Assembly (NCBI GenBank): GCA_017541205.1
Contig: JAFXZO010000110.1
Location: 1-50,870, forward strand
Source of the DNA: Clostridia bacterium
GTDB taxonomy: Bacteria > Bacillota > Clostridia > Christensenellales > Aristaeellaceae
Direction of reading: 5' to 3'
Length of the DNA: 50,870 bases
Position 1 is the stretch's first letter; every line of letters starts with the position of its first letter. A program made the position numbers and the translations under genes. The notes under the pieces were generated by a model. It did no database searches and was not told where the DNA came from. It saw only the letters and a program-made list of their open reading frames with translations. Below, piece by piece: positions 32,887 through 41,984 of this stretch.

Positions 32887-33795
32887 ATGCCAACCGCCGT
32901 TTCTCTCAAAAAAGGAAAAAGCCCCCGGACACGCCGGCAGGCGCTGATCGGCGCGGCGTACATTGCCCCGAGCTTCATCCTGATGATGATCTTCAACGTG
33001 ACGCCGATCTTCCTGTCCGCCTTTTATTCCTTCACGAAATACAACATGACGGCCGCGCCGGTTTGGATCGGGCTGGACAACTATGCCAGGCTGTTCAATA
33101 ACAAGGTGCTGACGGAATCGCTCAGCAACACGGTGCGCTATGTGCTCATCACCGTGCCGAGCCAGACGGTGCTTTCGCTCCTGATCGCCGTCTTTATCGC
33201 CGAGCACATGAAGAACCGTTACGGCTCCTTCCTGCGCAGCGTGATCTTCATCCCCGTGATCGTGTCTCTGATCGCGTCCGCCACGGTCTGGAACATCATG
33301 TACCAGCCCAAGGGCGGGCTCATCAATCAATTTCTGGAATTTCTGGGCGCAAAGCCCGTCAACTTCCTGGGCAAAAAGTCCTCGGCCCTGCCCAGCGTTG
33401 CCGCGGTGGCGATCTGGAAAGCGTCCGGCTATTACATGGTGATCTATTACGCCGGCGTCATGAACGTGCCCTCCGACGTGCGCGAGGCCGCCATCGTGGA
33501 CGGGGCCTCCTCCGTGCAGCGCTTCTGGCACATCACGCTTCCGATCCTCAAGCCCATTACCTATATGATCGTGACCCTCGGCATTATCGGCTCCTTCCAG
33601 GTGTTCGACCTGGTGTACAAAATGACCGGCGGCGGCCCGGGCCGCTCCACCTACACGGTGGCCTACGTGATCTACGCCTTCGCGTTCCAGGATAAAAACT
33701 ACGGGTACGCGAGCGCCGTCGCCATCTGCCTGCTGATCGTCATTTTGATGATCCACCTCATCCAATCGCTGTTTTTCAAGGAGAAGGACGCCTGA
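32887..33795 (+). CDS. Sugar ABC transporter permease (MalF/UgpA type)
   Basis: This 302-residue membrane protein has six helices, the first at about residues 25-45 (IAPSFILMMIFNVTPIFLSAF). The EAA loop that contacts the ATPase reads EAAIVDGASSVQRFWHITLP. The start at 32887 is preferred over an ATG five codons upstream because GAGGG lies at proper spacing before it. The stop overlaps the next permease start by one base (TGATG). Confidence 0.93.
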   Translation: MPTAVSLKKGKSPRTRRQALIGAAYIAPSFILMMIFNVTPIFLSAFYSFTKYNMTAAPVWIGLDNYARLFNNKVLTESLSNTVRYVLITVPSQTVLSLLIAVFIAEHMKNRYGSFLRSVIFIPVIVSLIASATVWNIMYQPKGGLINQFLEFLGAKPVNFLGKKSSALPSVAAVAIWKASGYYMVIYYAGVMNVPSDVREAAIVDGASSVQRFWHITLPILKPITYMIVTLGIIGSFQVFDLVYKMTGGGPGRSTYTVAYVIYAFAFQDKNYGYASAVAICLLIVILMIHLIQSLFFKEKDA

Positions 33796-34613
33796 TGAAA
33801 AAGAAGCATGTAAGCCCGTGGGTGGCCGTCGGCGTCGTACTGGTCACGGTTTTCGCCGTGCTCTGCCTGCTGCCGCTGATCTACATGGTCGCGGTATCCT
33901 TTACGGATTCCGAAACGCTGTACATCAAACTGAAAGACCTGCGGCCGAGCCTCTATAACTACTGGTACGCCATCGTCAAGCGCGATTTCGGCACCGCGCT
34001 CAAAAACAGCATCATCGTGGTCGTTGGCTCCTGCCTGCTGGTGAACGTCGCCTCCTCCATGGCGGCCTATGGGTTCGAGAAAAAGCCTGTGCCCGGCAAG
34101 GAAGCGCTGTTTCAGGGCTATCTTGCCACCATGATGATCCCCGGCCAGGTGATCCTGATCCCCATGTTCGTGATGATCAACCGGGCGGGGCTGACGAACA
34201 CCTATTCCGCGCTGATCCTGCCCATGGTTGGCGCGTTCGGCATTTTCCTGATGCGGCAGTTCATGGTCGCGGTGCCCAACGAGCTCCTGGAGGCCGCGGA
34301 GATCGACGGCTGCGGGGAAATGCGCAGGTTCACCACCATCGTCATTCCGCTGGTTCAGCCCGCGCTGATCACCCTCACCATCTTTACGTTCAACGCGGCC
34401 TGGAACAATTTCCTCTGGCCCCTCATCATCAACACGCGTTCTGAAATGCGCGTGCTGCCCGTCGCCATGAGCACCCTGGCCAGCAATTCCACCACCAATT
34501 ACGGCATGGTGATGGCCGGGGCCACGCTCACGTTCCTCTTTCCCTTCATCCTCTATATCTTTTTGCAGCGCCAGTTCGTGGAGGGCATTGCCCTGGGCGG
34601 CGTGAAAGGGTAA
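33795..34613 (+). CDS. Sugar ABC transporter permease (MalG/UgpE type)
   Basis: The 272-residue second permease has six helices and an EAA loop, EAAEIDGCGEMRRFTTIVIP. It pairs with the upstream permease. No ABC ATPase gene is in the operon. As in many Bacillota, an MsmX-like shared ATPase encoded elsewhere probably powers it. anmK begins three bases after its stop. Confidence 0.93.
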   Translation: MKKKHVSPWVAVGVVLVTVFAVLCLLPLIYMVAVSFTDSETLYIKLKDLRPSLYNYWYAIVKRDFGTALKNSIIVVVGSCLLVNVASSMAAYGFEKKPVPGKEALFQGYLATMMIPGQVILIPMFVMINRAGLTNTYSALILPMVGAFGIFLMRQFMVAVPNELLEAAEIDGCGEMRRFTTIVIPLVQPALITLTIFTFNAAWNNFLWPLIINTRSEMRVLPVAMSTLASNSTTNYGMVMAGATLTFLFPFILYIFLQRQFVEGIALGGVKG

Positions 34614-34616
34614 GCG

Positions 34617-35801
34617 ATGGAGCAGATCAGGCGTTTGTGGGAAAAAGAGACGCTCCGGGTGATCGGACTGATGAGCGGCACGTCCGCCGACGGCATGGAC
34701 GCGGCCCTGGTCGAGATCAGCGGCTTTGGCCTTCGGACAAAAGTGAAAACCCTCGGCTTCGTTTCCCTGCCATACCCGGAAGCGGTACGGCAGGAAATTT
34801 TGCGCCTGTGCGCCGGGGATCAGGGCGGAAGCCGGGACCTGTGCCTGTTCAGCTTCCTGCTCGGCCGGCTTTCCCTGGACGCGTGCAAAGCCGTCTGCGC
34901 GCAGGCGGGCGTCCCCTGGGAAAAAACCGATCTGGTGGGCAGTCATGGGCAGACGCTGTACCACATCCCCGCCCCGGTTTCCTACCTCGGCCATACGGTC
35001 ACAGCCACCCTGCAGCTTGGCGAAGCCTCGGTGATCGCGGAAGGCCTGCATTGCCCCGTGGTCAGCGATTTTCGGGTGCGGGATATGGCGGCGGGCGGCC
35101 AGGGCGCGCCGCTGGTGCCCTATGCGGAATACCTGCTTTATCGGCGGGAGGACCAAACCGTGGGGCTCCAGAATATCGGCGGCATCGGCAATCTGACCGT
35201 GCTGCCCCGCGGCGGCAGGCCCGAGGACACCTTCGCCTTCGATACCGGCCCGGGCAACATGGTCATGGACGCGGTGGCCGAAAAGATCTCGGGCGGGAAG
35301 CTCCGCTGCGATCTGAACGGCGAAATCGCGGCGAAGGGCCGCTGCGCCCCGGCGCTGCTTTCCTGGATGCTGCAGGATCCTTATCTGAGCAAAAAACCGC
35401 CCAAGACCACCGGGCGGGAAGCATACGGAAAGCCCTACGTGGACGCCATGATGGCAAAGGCCCGGGAGATGGGCCTTTTGGGCCCGGACATCCTGCGCAC
35501 GGCCACGCAGTTCACCGCCGAATGCATCCGCATCGCGGTGGAGCGCTTCTGCCCCGCGCGGCCGGATTATCTGGTGGTCGGCGGCGGCGGCGGCAGGAAC
35601 CCGACCCTGCTTTCCTGCCTGCGAAGCGCTCTCCCCATGCCTATAAAGCGCAACGAGGATCTGGGCTTTGACAGCGACGCCAAGGAGGCCGTCGCCTTCG
35701 CCGTGCTCGCCAACGAATGCGTGCACGGGAGCGCAAACAATATGCCCTCCGTCACCGGCGCGCGCCATCCCGTGGTGATGGGCAAAATCAGCCTGGGATA
35801 A
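34617..35801 (+). CDS. anmK: Anhydro-N-acetylmuramic acid kinase
   Basis: The 394-residue ASKHA-fold kinase cleaves the 1,6-anhydro ring of anhydroMurNAc and phosphorylates it to MurNAc-6-P during peptidoglycan recycling. Family motifs are clear: GLMSGTSADGMDAALVEI near the N-terminus (phosphate loop), SHGQTLYH, FDTGPGNMVMDA (the catalytic Asp is expected here) and VVGGGGGRNPTLL. It is co-transcribed with a sugar importer, so its substrate is probably imported. A MurQ etherase, the usual next step, is not in this window. Confidence 0.95.
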   Translation: MEQIRRLWEKETLRVIGLMSGTSADGMDAALVEISGFGLRTKVKTLGFVSLPYPEAVRQEILRLCAGDQGGSRDLCLFSFLLGRLSLDACKAVCAQAGVPWEKTDLVGSHGQTLYHIPAPVSYLGHTVTATLQLGEASVIAEGLHCPVVSDFRVRDMAAGGQGAPLVPYAEYLLYRREDQTVGLQNIGGIGNLTVLPRGGRPEDTFAFDTGPGNMVMDAVAEKISGGKLRCDLNGEIAAKGRCAPALLSWMLQDPYLSKKPPKTTGREAYGKPYVDAMMAKAREMGLLGPDILRTATQFTAECIRIAVERFCPARPDYLVVGGGGGRNPTLLSCLRSALPMPIKRNEDLGFDSDAKEAVAFAVLANECVHGSANNMPSVTGARHPVVMGKISLG

Positions 35802-35827
35802 AAAACCATTTTCAGGAGGTTCAAACC

Positions 35828-37063
35828 ATGTCCGTATCCAGCCAACTGCTCCAAAAATACGCCCGGCTGATCGTCCGCACAGGGGGCAGCGTGCAGCCCG
35901 GCCAGGTGGTTCAGCTGACCATCTCCGTGGAGCTGCATGAATTTGCCGCCCTGCTGATCGAGGAATGCTATCAGGCCGGCGCGAAAAAGGTGAATGTCGA
36001 TTGGCAGTATGATCTGCAAAACCGGCTGAATTTCCTGTACGCGGAGCAGGACGTCCTCTCCGGCGTGCTGCCATGGGAAGAAGAAAAGATCAAACAAATG
36101 ACGGTGGACCTGCCCTGCCGCATCTACATCGCCTCGGAGGACCCGGACGCCATGAACGGCATCGACGCGGAAAAGCTCTCCGCCGTCATGCAGAGCCGTT
36201 CCAAGGTCTTCAAGCCCTATCGGAACATGATCGACGGAAAGCACCAGTGGGTCATCGCGGCCTATCCCTCCGTCAAATGGGCAAAAAAATGCTTCCCGGC
36301 GCTTGACGCGGAGGAAGCCGTGGATAGGCTGTGGGACGCGATCCTCAAAACCGTCTACGTCCGTGAGGATACCGATCCCGTGGAAGCTTGGAAAGCGCAT
36401 ACCGATTTTATCAAAAAGAAGGCCGACTGGATCAACGCGCAGGGCTTTTCTTCCCTGCGCTACAAAAGCGCAAACGGAACGGATTTCACCGTGGGCCTGA
36501 TCCCCGGCGCGAAATGGGAAGGCGCGGGAGCGGTCAACGCCTTAAACGGCGTCTTTTATATCTGCAACATGCCCACGGAAGAAATCTTTACCTCGCCCAT
36601 GGCCGGGCAGTGCGAAGGCACGCTGGTCGCCGTGAAGCCGCTTTCCTGGAACAGCCAGCTGATTGAAAACTTTTCCATCACCTTTGCGGGCGGCAGGGCC
36701 GTTTCCTGCCGCGCAGAAAAAGGGCAGGCGCTGCTGGAGCAAATGATCCATATGGACGAAGGCGCCTGCATGCTGGGCGAAGTGGCCCTGGTACCCAAGG
36801 AGAGCCCGGTCAACCAGTGCGGCTTTCTGTTCTATGAGACGCTGTTTGATGAAAACGCATGCTGCCATTGCGCCCTCGGCATGGGCTTTAAGGAGGTCCT
36901 GCCCGGCGGCGACAAGCTGACCGTGGCCCAGGCCCAGGCGCAGGGCGTCAACGATTCCATCATCCACGTGGATTTCATGATCGGCGCGGACGACCTTTCC
37001 ATCGACGGCCTCCGCCCGGACGGCGCCGAAACGCCCATCTTCCGCAACGGCACCTGGGCCTGA
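35828..37063 (+). CDS. M29 family metallo-aminopeptidase
   Basis: The 411-residue protein belongs to the AmpS/PepS/aminopeptidase T family, which needs two metal ions and has broad specificity. Visible family regions are MPTEEIFTSP (metal-ligand Glu), a Glu near EVALVPKESPV, and the C-terminal SIIHVDFMIGADDLSIDG (His and Asp ligands). AGGAGGTTCAAACC precedes the ATG at 35828, and an upstream in-frame start is ignored. It is the last gene of the ABC-anmK operon and may trim the peptide part of recovered muropeptides (inference). Confidence 0.92.
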   Translation: MSVSSQLLQKYARLIVRTGGSVQPGQVVQLTISVELHEFAALLIEECYQAGAKKVNVDWQYDLQNRLNFLYAEQDVLSGVLPWEEEKIKQMTVDLPCRIYIASEDPDAMNGIDAEKLSAVMQSRSKVFKPYRNMIDGKHQWVIAAYPSVKWAKKCFPALDAEEAVDRLWDAILKTVYVREDTDPVEAWKAHTDFIKKKADWINAQGFSSLRYKSANGTDFTVGLIPGAKWEGAGAVNALNGVFYICNMPTEEIFTSPMAGQCEGTLVAVKPLSWNSQLIENFSITFAGGRAVSCRAEKGQALLEQMIHMDEGACMLGEVALVPKESPVNQCGFLFYETLFDENACCHCALGMGFKEVLPGGDKLTVAQAQAQGVNDSIIHVDFMIGADDLSIDGLRPDGAETPIFRNGTWA

Positions 37064-37157
37064 GCGGGCATAGGAACCGTATAGGTAGGCGTCGGAAACA
37101 GGGAGGATTTCAGAGCATCCCTTCACAGCCTGTTCAAGAATCACCAGCGCTTCTGCT

Positions 37158-38606
37158 CTATTCCTTTCCTTTGTATCCGTGCTTTTCCGCATTTCCCAGC
37201 AGATAGAGAAAAGCGAAAGCGGGAATGCGGATGAGCTGCCGACCGTCGGGGGTATCATGAACGCCGTAATCATCGGCCCGCTTGGTGATGATGATGGCCG
37301 CGCTGGCTTCCCTGCTCAGTTCGATGATCGCGTCGTCGTTGGGGATCGGCGCTTGCTCCCGGTATTTTACTTCGATCAGGATGTTTTTGATATTGGGATA
37401 ATCCACCACGATATCCACTTCTTTATCCTTGGGGCCGCCGCGGGAATAGCCCACCCGGGTCGCCTGCTGGTAATAGAAAGCCGCAACATGTTTATAGACG
37501 GCCGTTTCCACTATCTTTCCCAATTCCGTGGGATCGGTCAGCATATCATTGTCCATCAATACGGCGTTGCGGATGGCCGCGTCGGCAATATAGATTTTAG
37601 GCTGCGCCTTCAGCGCTTTTCGGCCGCCCATGTCCACCGGCCAGCTCAGATAAATCAGGTTGGCGTTCTCCAAATATTTGATATAGTTTTCCACGGTCGC
37701 CCGACTGACGCCATCCAGTTCCTTGGCAATCGCGGTAAAGGAAACAATATTGGAGGACACGCTGCACAGGTACAGGAAAATCCTTTCCAGTTCCGTTGCG
37801 CTGCGGATGCTGTACAGGGATGGCAGATCCCGTTTCAGCACTTTATCCACTACGTCTTCCCGCATGATCTGCTGTGCCATCAGGTCGCTGCTTGCCAAGG
37901 CAAGCTCGGGAAACCCGCCGACCTGCAAGTATCGGTTAAAATGATTTTGAACGGCAGACAGCTTCAGCATGATCTGCGTCCGCTGACGCTGAGACAGCGC
38001 TAAAAAAGCGGTAGGCTTGATTTCCGGGCCAAGATCAGGCGCATCCACGCCGATCAGCGCGCAGTATTCATAGAAAGACAGCGTCGGCACCTGGATCACG
38101 CTCCAACGGCCCGCGCCGCTTTCTGTGTTTCCTTTGATCAAGGCCGGGCTGGCGGAACCGGTAGCCACGCATTTTGTGTCCGGCTGCATGTCATAGATGG
38201 TTTTCAGCCACTTGTCCCAGCCGCTGGCATACTGGATTTCGTCAAAAAAGTAGTAAACATCCTGCGTAGGCCAGACGTTTTCGTGATAGCAATCCAATAT
38301 ATCGCTGAAATTGCTGAGCTTCAGCATCGGATGATCCAGAGAAATAAAAACGATTTGGTTGGGGGATATGCCCCGCCGCAGCAGCGTATCGATCATCTGA
38401 TATTCAATGGTGGTTTTCCCGACGCGCCGCGTCCCCGTCAGCACCACCGTTCTGCGGATATCCGTTTGATCCAGCCGCTTGATCGCTTCATAGTACGCAA
38501 ACCGCCGGTACGCTTTCAAAAACCCCTGCGGCACCTGCCCGCTCATCCACCAGGGATTAAAAGCCCGCAGCACTTTCAAAATCTGCTCTGGCGTGGTAAT
38601 GGCCAT
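37158..38606 (-). CDS. AAA ATPase with DUF4143/PD-(D/E)XK-like C-terminus
   Basis: The protein has 482 residues. The N-terminal ATPase carries Walker A GTRRVGKTT (about residues 57-65) and Walker B YYFFDEIQYASGWDKWL. A winged-helix segment follows (about 270-330). The C-terminal DUF4143 region has KEVDIVVDYPNIKNILIEVKY, the D...E-x-K pattern of restriction-like nuclease folds. The biological role of this family is not settled. The start at 38606 (second ATG) is preferred because AGGAGG lies eight bases upstream. The gene appears richer in AT and in rare codons than its neighbours and is bordered by AT-rich DNA, which hints at horizontal gain. Confidence 0.85.
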   Translation of the reverse strand: MAITTPEQILKVLRAFNPWWMSGQVPQGFLKAYRRFAYYEAIKRLDQTDIRRTVVLTGTRRVGKTTIEYQMIDTLLRRGISPNQIVFISLDHPMLKLSNFSDILDCYHENVWPTQDVYYFFDEIQYASGWDKWLKTIYDMQPDTKCVATGSASPALIKGNTESGAGRWSVIQVPTLSFYEYCALIGVDAPDLGPEIKPTAFLALSQRQRTQIMLKLSAVQNHFNRYLQVGGFPELALASSDLMAQQIMREDVVDKVLKRDLPSLYSIRSATELERIFLYLCSVSSNIVSFTAIAKELDGVSRATVENYIKYLENANLIYLSWPVDMGGRKALKAQPKIYIADAAIRNAVLMDNDMLTDPTELGKIVETAVYKHVAAFYYQQATRVGYSRGGPKDKEVDIVVDYPNIKNILIEVKYREQAPIPNDDAIIELSREASAAIIITKRADDYGVHDTPDGRQLIRIPAFAFLYLLGNAEKHGYKGKE

Positions 38607-38843
38607 TATCATCGCCTCCTGGTGCTATTGTACCCAAAAACGAACGAAAAGTCAACATTTCGTAGAAGTATATTTATATGAAATTATATTGTTATATAAA
38701 AGTATACTTAAATATATATAATTTCGGATGTGTTTTTCCTTATTTAGGTTCATTTTTATCATTGTGTTTTCCGGCGCTATCTGGTAATCAGACGGGTTGA
38801 ACCCTGAAAGGCGCGCCGCCGTCCTATCGCGCGCCGCCAAGCG

Positions 38844-38851
38844 CATATAAT
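38844..38851 (+). promoter_or_regulatory. Possible sporulation-type -10 before sigK
   Basis: CATATAAT fits the CATAnnnT -10 shared by SigE and SigK promoters. It lies only 18 bases from the start codon, so the 5' UTR would be very short. The -35 is not convincing. The upstream gap (38607-38843) is AT-rich with no gene. Confidence 0.35.
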
Positions 38852-38868
38852 GGCCCGGGGGTGAAAAC

Positions 38869-39552
38869 ATGCTTTCGTTTTTGTTTTGGCTTTTCCGGGA
38901 CGCTTTGTTTTTCTTCGGCATGGTTGCCGGCAGGGGCAGCTTTCCTCGGCCGCTCTCCCGGGAGGAGGAAAGACAGGCCATCGAACGGATGCGGACGGGC
39001 GATGAGGACGCGCGGCGAAGGCTGATCGAGCACAACCTGCGCCTGGTTTCGCACATCGCGCGGAAATACACCGTACCGGGTTTTTCCTCCGAGGATCTGG
39101 TTTCCGTCGGCTCGCTCGGCCTGGTCAAGGCGGTGAACACCTTCCGCCCCGATACCGGCGCTCACTTTTCTTCCTACGCCGCGCGGTGCATCGAAAATGA
39201 GATTCTGATGCTGCTTCGGGCGTCCAAGAAGCGGCGGGGGGAAGTGAGTCTGCAGGATCCTGTGGGGACGGACGGCGAAGGGAACGACATCTCGTTCATG
39301 GATATTTTGGGGACGGACGCGGGATATGTGGAGGACGAGGCGGTGCGCCGGGTGCTGTCGCAGCGGGCGAAGGCGCTGACGAAAGCGCTGCCCAAAAAGG
39401 AACGGCTGGTGATCGAAATGCGCTATGGCCTCCTTGACGGCGCGATGCATCCGCAGCACGAGGTCGCGCAGGTGCTGGGCATTTCCCGGAGCTATGTATC
39501 CCGGATGGAAAAGCGCGCGCTCCAGATCCTGCGGGACGGGCTGGAAAAATAA
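38869..39552 (+). CDS. sigK: Sporulation sigma factor SigK
   Basis: This 227-residue sigma-70 factor directs late mother-cell transcription during sporulation. Region 2 is visible as RRLIEHNLRLVSHIARKY and SSEDLVSVGSLGLVKAV. Region 3/4 follows, with ERLVIEMRYGLLDG and an HTH at HEVAQVLGISRSYVSRMEKRAL. A hydrophobic N-terminal extension (MLSFLFWLFRDALFFFGMVAG) before SFPRPLSREEE looks like the pro-sequence removed by SpoIVFB. The coding sequence is continuous, with no skin-type insertion. GGGGGTG precedes the ATG. It ends in a shared bidirectional terminator. Confidence 0.92.
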   Translation: MLSFLFWLFRDALFFFGMVAGRGSFPRPLSREEERQAIERMRTGDEDARRRLIEHNLRLVSHIARKYTVPGFSSEDLVSVGSLGLVKAVNTFRPDTGAHFSSYAARCIENEILMLLRASKKRRGEVSLQDPVGTDGEGNDISFMDILGTDAGYVEDEAVRRVLSQRAKALTKALPKKERLVIEMRYGLLDGAMHPQHEVAQVLGISRSYVSRMEKRALQILRDGLEK

Positions 39553-39554
39553 AA

Positions 39555-39620
39555 GAAAAAACCGCTCCGGCCACACCCGCAGCGCCGCAAGGCGTCGCGG
39601 GGCCATCGAGCGGTTTTTTC
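39555..39620. terminator. Bidirectional terminator between sigK and the serine hydrolase
   Basis: AAAAAACCGCTC pairs perfectly with GAGCGGTTTTTT around a GC-rich 40-base loop. A-runs and T-runs on both sides serve both convergent genes. Confidence 0.85.
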
Positions 39621-39632
39621 GCGTTTTTGCCG

Positions 39633-40682
39633 TCATTCTCCCGCCAGGGCGTACGCCGCTTCATGGAGGACGCGGCGGAATTCCCAGGTGGCGTTTGGAT
39701 TCTCGCGCGGATAAAAGAGGCGATTGGTAAACGATATGACGCCGATGTTGGCGGAGCGGGAAAAATATATGCCGGTGCCGGTAAAGCCGGTATGGCCGCA
39801 GCCGTGCGGATAGGGGATGCCGGTCTGGAAGCCGAGGCCGCGGGTGGGCGTATCGGGCTGCTCCCGCTGGGCCAATACCAAAAGCGGGTCGTCCGTGTTC
39901 ATGAAGAAGCGGCACAGGCGTTCATACGCTTCGGCATTCGCGAAAATGCCCGCGTGGCCGGAAACGCCGCGGAAAAAATAATGCGCGTTTCCGTCGTTCA
40001 CTTCCCCGATCACGGGCCGGTCCTTGGGCCGAAACTGATCGAAGACCAATCCGCGCTCGCGGCACATGTTTTCCTCGATCGGGTTTCCATAGCTGGAGGG
40101 GATCAGGGGCAGCGTTTTTTCGGGCAGATACGTGATTTCGCCCAGGTCCAGGGCCTCTCGCAGGTCTTCCTTCAGGCATTGTTCGAGCGGCTTATGCTGA
40201 ACCGCCTCCAAGGCCTTGCCAAGCAGCATGAAGTTCAGATCGGAGTATTCCACGCCTTGGGATGACTCCGTGTGCGACAGCGCGTATTTGAGCGCCGCGT
40301 AAAAATCCTCCCCCTGCCGGGTGTAAAAGGGATACCACGCGGGAAGGGACGAAGCGTGGGTGAGCAGCCGCCGAAGCGTGATCCCCTTCGTGCGGCCGCG
40401 CAGATACTCATCCGCCGAAAGCGCGGGAAGCAACGCCGCGATTTCCTCGTCCAGCGCGAGCTTTCCCGCGGAAATCAGCAAAAGCACCTGCGCCGCCGTC
40501 GCGATCTTGGTCAGGCTCGCCGCGTCAAAAAGCGATTGCTCCTTCGCTTCGCCGACGCACGCGCAAGCCAGGGTCTCCCGGCCATTGAACACGCGGACAC
40601 AGGCGGAAGGAAAATATCCCGCCGCCTGATACCGCGCCATGACGTCCTCCATTTCCCTTTGCAGCCGCCTGCGGTCGATCAC
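39633..40682 (-). CDS. Class C beta-lactamase-fold serine hydrolase
   Basis: The 349-residue protein has the S-x-x-K motif SLTK (S56-K59), a Y-S-D motif (VEYSDLNFM) in the Tyr position, and HTGFTG as the third motif. This family includes D-aminopeptidases, esterases and AmpC. No signal peptide is visible, so it is probably cytoplasmic, unlike classic beta-lactamases. It lies 15 bases downstream of the secreted nagZ-like gene on the same strand. That linkage suggests wall-turnover work, such as cleaving D-amino-acid peptides or esters, rather than antibiotic resistance. Confidence 0.85.
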   Translation of the reverse strand: MIDRRRLQREMEDVMARYQAAGYFPSACVRVFNGRETLACACVGEAKEQSLFDAASLTKIATAAQVLLLISAGKLALDEEIAALLPALSADEYLRGRTKGITLRRLLTHASSLPAWYPFYTRQGEDFYAALKYALSHTESSQGVEYSDLNFMLLGKALEAVQHKPLEQCLKEDLREALDLGEITYLPEKTLPLIPSSYGNPIEENMCRERGLVFDQFRPKDRPVIGEVNDGNAHYFFRGVSGHAGIFANAEAYERLCRFFMNTDDPLLVLAQREQPDTPTRGLGFQTGIPYPHGCGHTGFTGTGIYFSRSANIGVISFTNRLFYPRENPNATWEFRRVLHEAAYALAGE

Positions 40683-40697
40683 GCCGACATTCCTCCC

Positions 40698-41858
40698 TTA
40701 CAGGCCCAGATATTGCCGCTTGAATTGCAGCACCCGGTACACGCTTTCGTTGATCCTCTCTTCGGAGATTTCGCCTATCTCCACCGCGCGCAGCACGCCG
40801 TCGAACGCCTCAAAATAATCATAGGGCATCAGCAGCAGATCGACCCCCGCCTTCAGGCAAGCGATGCACGCCTGGGAAGAAGTATACTTTTCCCTGATCG
40901 CGCCCATGCTCAGGGCGTCCGTGATGATAAGGCCCTGATACCCCATTTCCATGCGCAGCTTTTCGGTCAGGACGGTGTAGGACATGGTGGACGGTTCGTC
41001 CGTTCCGGTCACGTTCGGCGCGGCGATATGCGCGGTCATGACCAGATCGCAGCCCGCGTCCATGCCCGCCTGGAAGGGGATCATTTCACAATTCTTGATT
41101 TCTTCCCAGGTCTTTTTGGTTTCCGCGTAGCCTGTATGCGTGTCCGTTCCGGTATCGCCGTGGCCGGGGAAATGCTTGACGCAGGCGGCGACGCCGCTTT
41201 CATGCAGGCCGCGGATCACAGCCTGCACCATGCCCGCCGCGACGGCGGGATCATCGCCGAAGGCGCGGTCCCCGATCACGGGATTATCGGGATTGGTGTT
41301 CACATCCGCCACCGGCGCAAAATCGATCGTCAGCCCGAACCCGTTCAGGTACGCGCCGATCGTCCTGCCCGCTTCAAATGCCTGGGTCACGTCGCCCGCC
41401 GCCGCGATCTTGCCCATGGCCGGAAACTTGGGCACATCGAACGCCGGATGATTCGCGATGCGCGCGATGCGGCCGCCCTCTTCGTCGATCCCCGTCAGCA
41501 ACGGAAGATTGCCCAGCCCGCGCAGCCCTTCCACCAGCGCCGTCAGCTGATCCGGCGAAGTGATGTTTTTCCGAAAAATCGCAAACCCGCCGCACGGATA
41601 CTGCGCGTACATCGCCCGCAGCCCTTCCGTCACTTCTGTCGTTCCGGTGATGCTGTTATCCTCCAGCTCCGCCAAATCAAACCGTCCGTCCAGGGCGTCC
41701 GGCCGGATCACAAACAGCTGCCCTACCTTTTCCCGCAGCGTCATCTGATCGATCATCATTTGAATCCTGTCCTCCTCTGCCCGCGCAGACACGCAGTTCA
41801 TCAGCAAAAAAAGCGAAAACAGCAATGAAATGAGCCTGATCGGTCTTGTTTTCTTCAT
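40698..41858 (-). CDS. Secreted beta-N-acetylhexosaminidase, GH3 (NagZ-like)
   Basis: The 386-residue glycoside hydrolase family 3 enzyme has a signal peptide (KKTRPIR, hydrophobic core, cleavage near SARA-EE at residue 27). The NagZ catalytic loop KHFPGHGDTGTDTH is present, with its His-Asp acid/base pair. The nucleophile Asp is in the expected ITDALSMGAI. It removes GlcNAc from muropeptides outside the cell. No C-terminal extra domain is present. The gene is transcribed away from oriC, with the serine hydrolase downstream. Together with anmK and the importer it outlines a wall-recycling set. Confidence 0.92.
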   Translation of the reverse strand: MKKTRPIRLISLLFSLFLLMNCVSARAEEDRIQMMIDQMTLREKVGQLFVIRPDALDGRFDLAELEDNSITGTTEVTEGLRAMYAQYPCGGFAIFRKNITSPDQLTALVEGLRGLGNLPLLTGIDEEGGRIARIANHPAFDVPKFPAMGKIAAAGDVTQAFEAGRTIGAYLNGFGLTIDFAPVADVNTNPDNPVIGDRAFGDDPAVAAGMVQAVIRGLHESGVAACVKHFPGHGDTGTDTHTGYAETKKTWEEIKNCEMIPFQAGMDAGCDLVMTAHIAAPNVTGTDEPSTMSYTVLTEKLRMEMGYQGLIITDALSMGAIREKYTSSQACIACLKAGVDLLLMPYDYFEAFDGVLRAVEIGEISEERINESVYRVLQFKRQYLGL

Positions 41859-41984
41859 TTATATATCCTCCCTCTTTCCGCCAGTCTGTCCTTCCCTATT
41901 TTATCATAGTCCTTTCGCTTTGAGAAGCCACCGCCTGCCGCTGTTACAAAAAGACTTTTTCGGGTCCGAAAACGCGGTTTTCCG

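Noticed and set aside
33699-36074. A 791-residue minus-strand open frame across the ABC permease, anmK and M29 genes
   Set aside because: It spans several real genes in the opposite sense and has no family features.
39633-40682. Serine hydrolase as an AmpC antibiotic-resistance beta-lactamase
   Set aside because: No signal peptide and a Y-S-D rather than Y-x-N motif. The context is wall recycling, so resistance is not supported.
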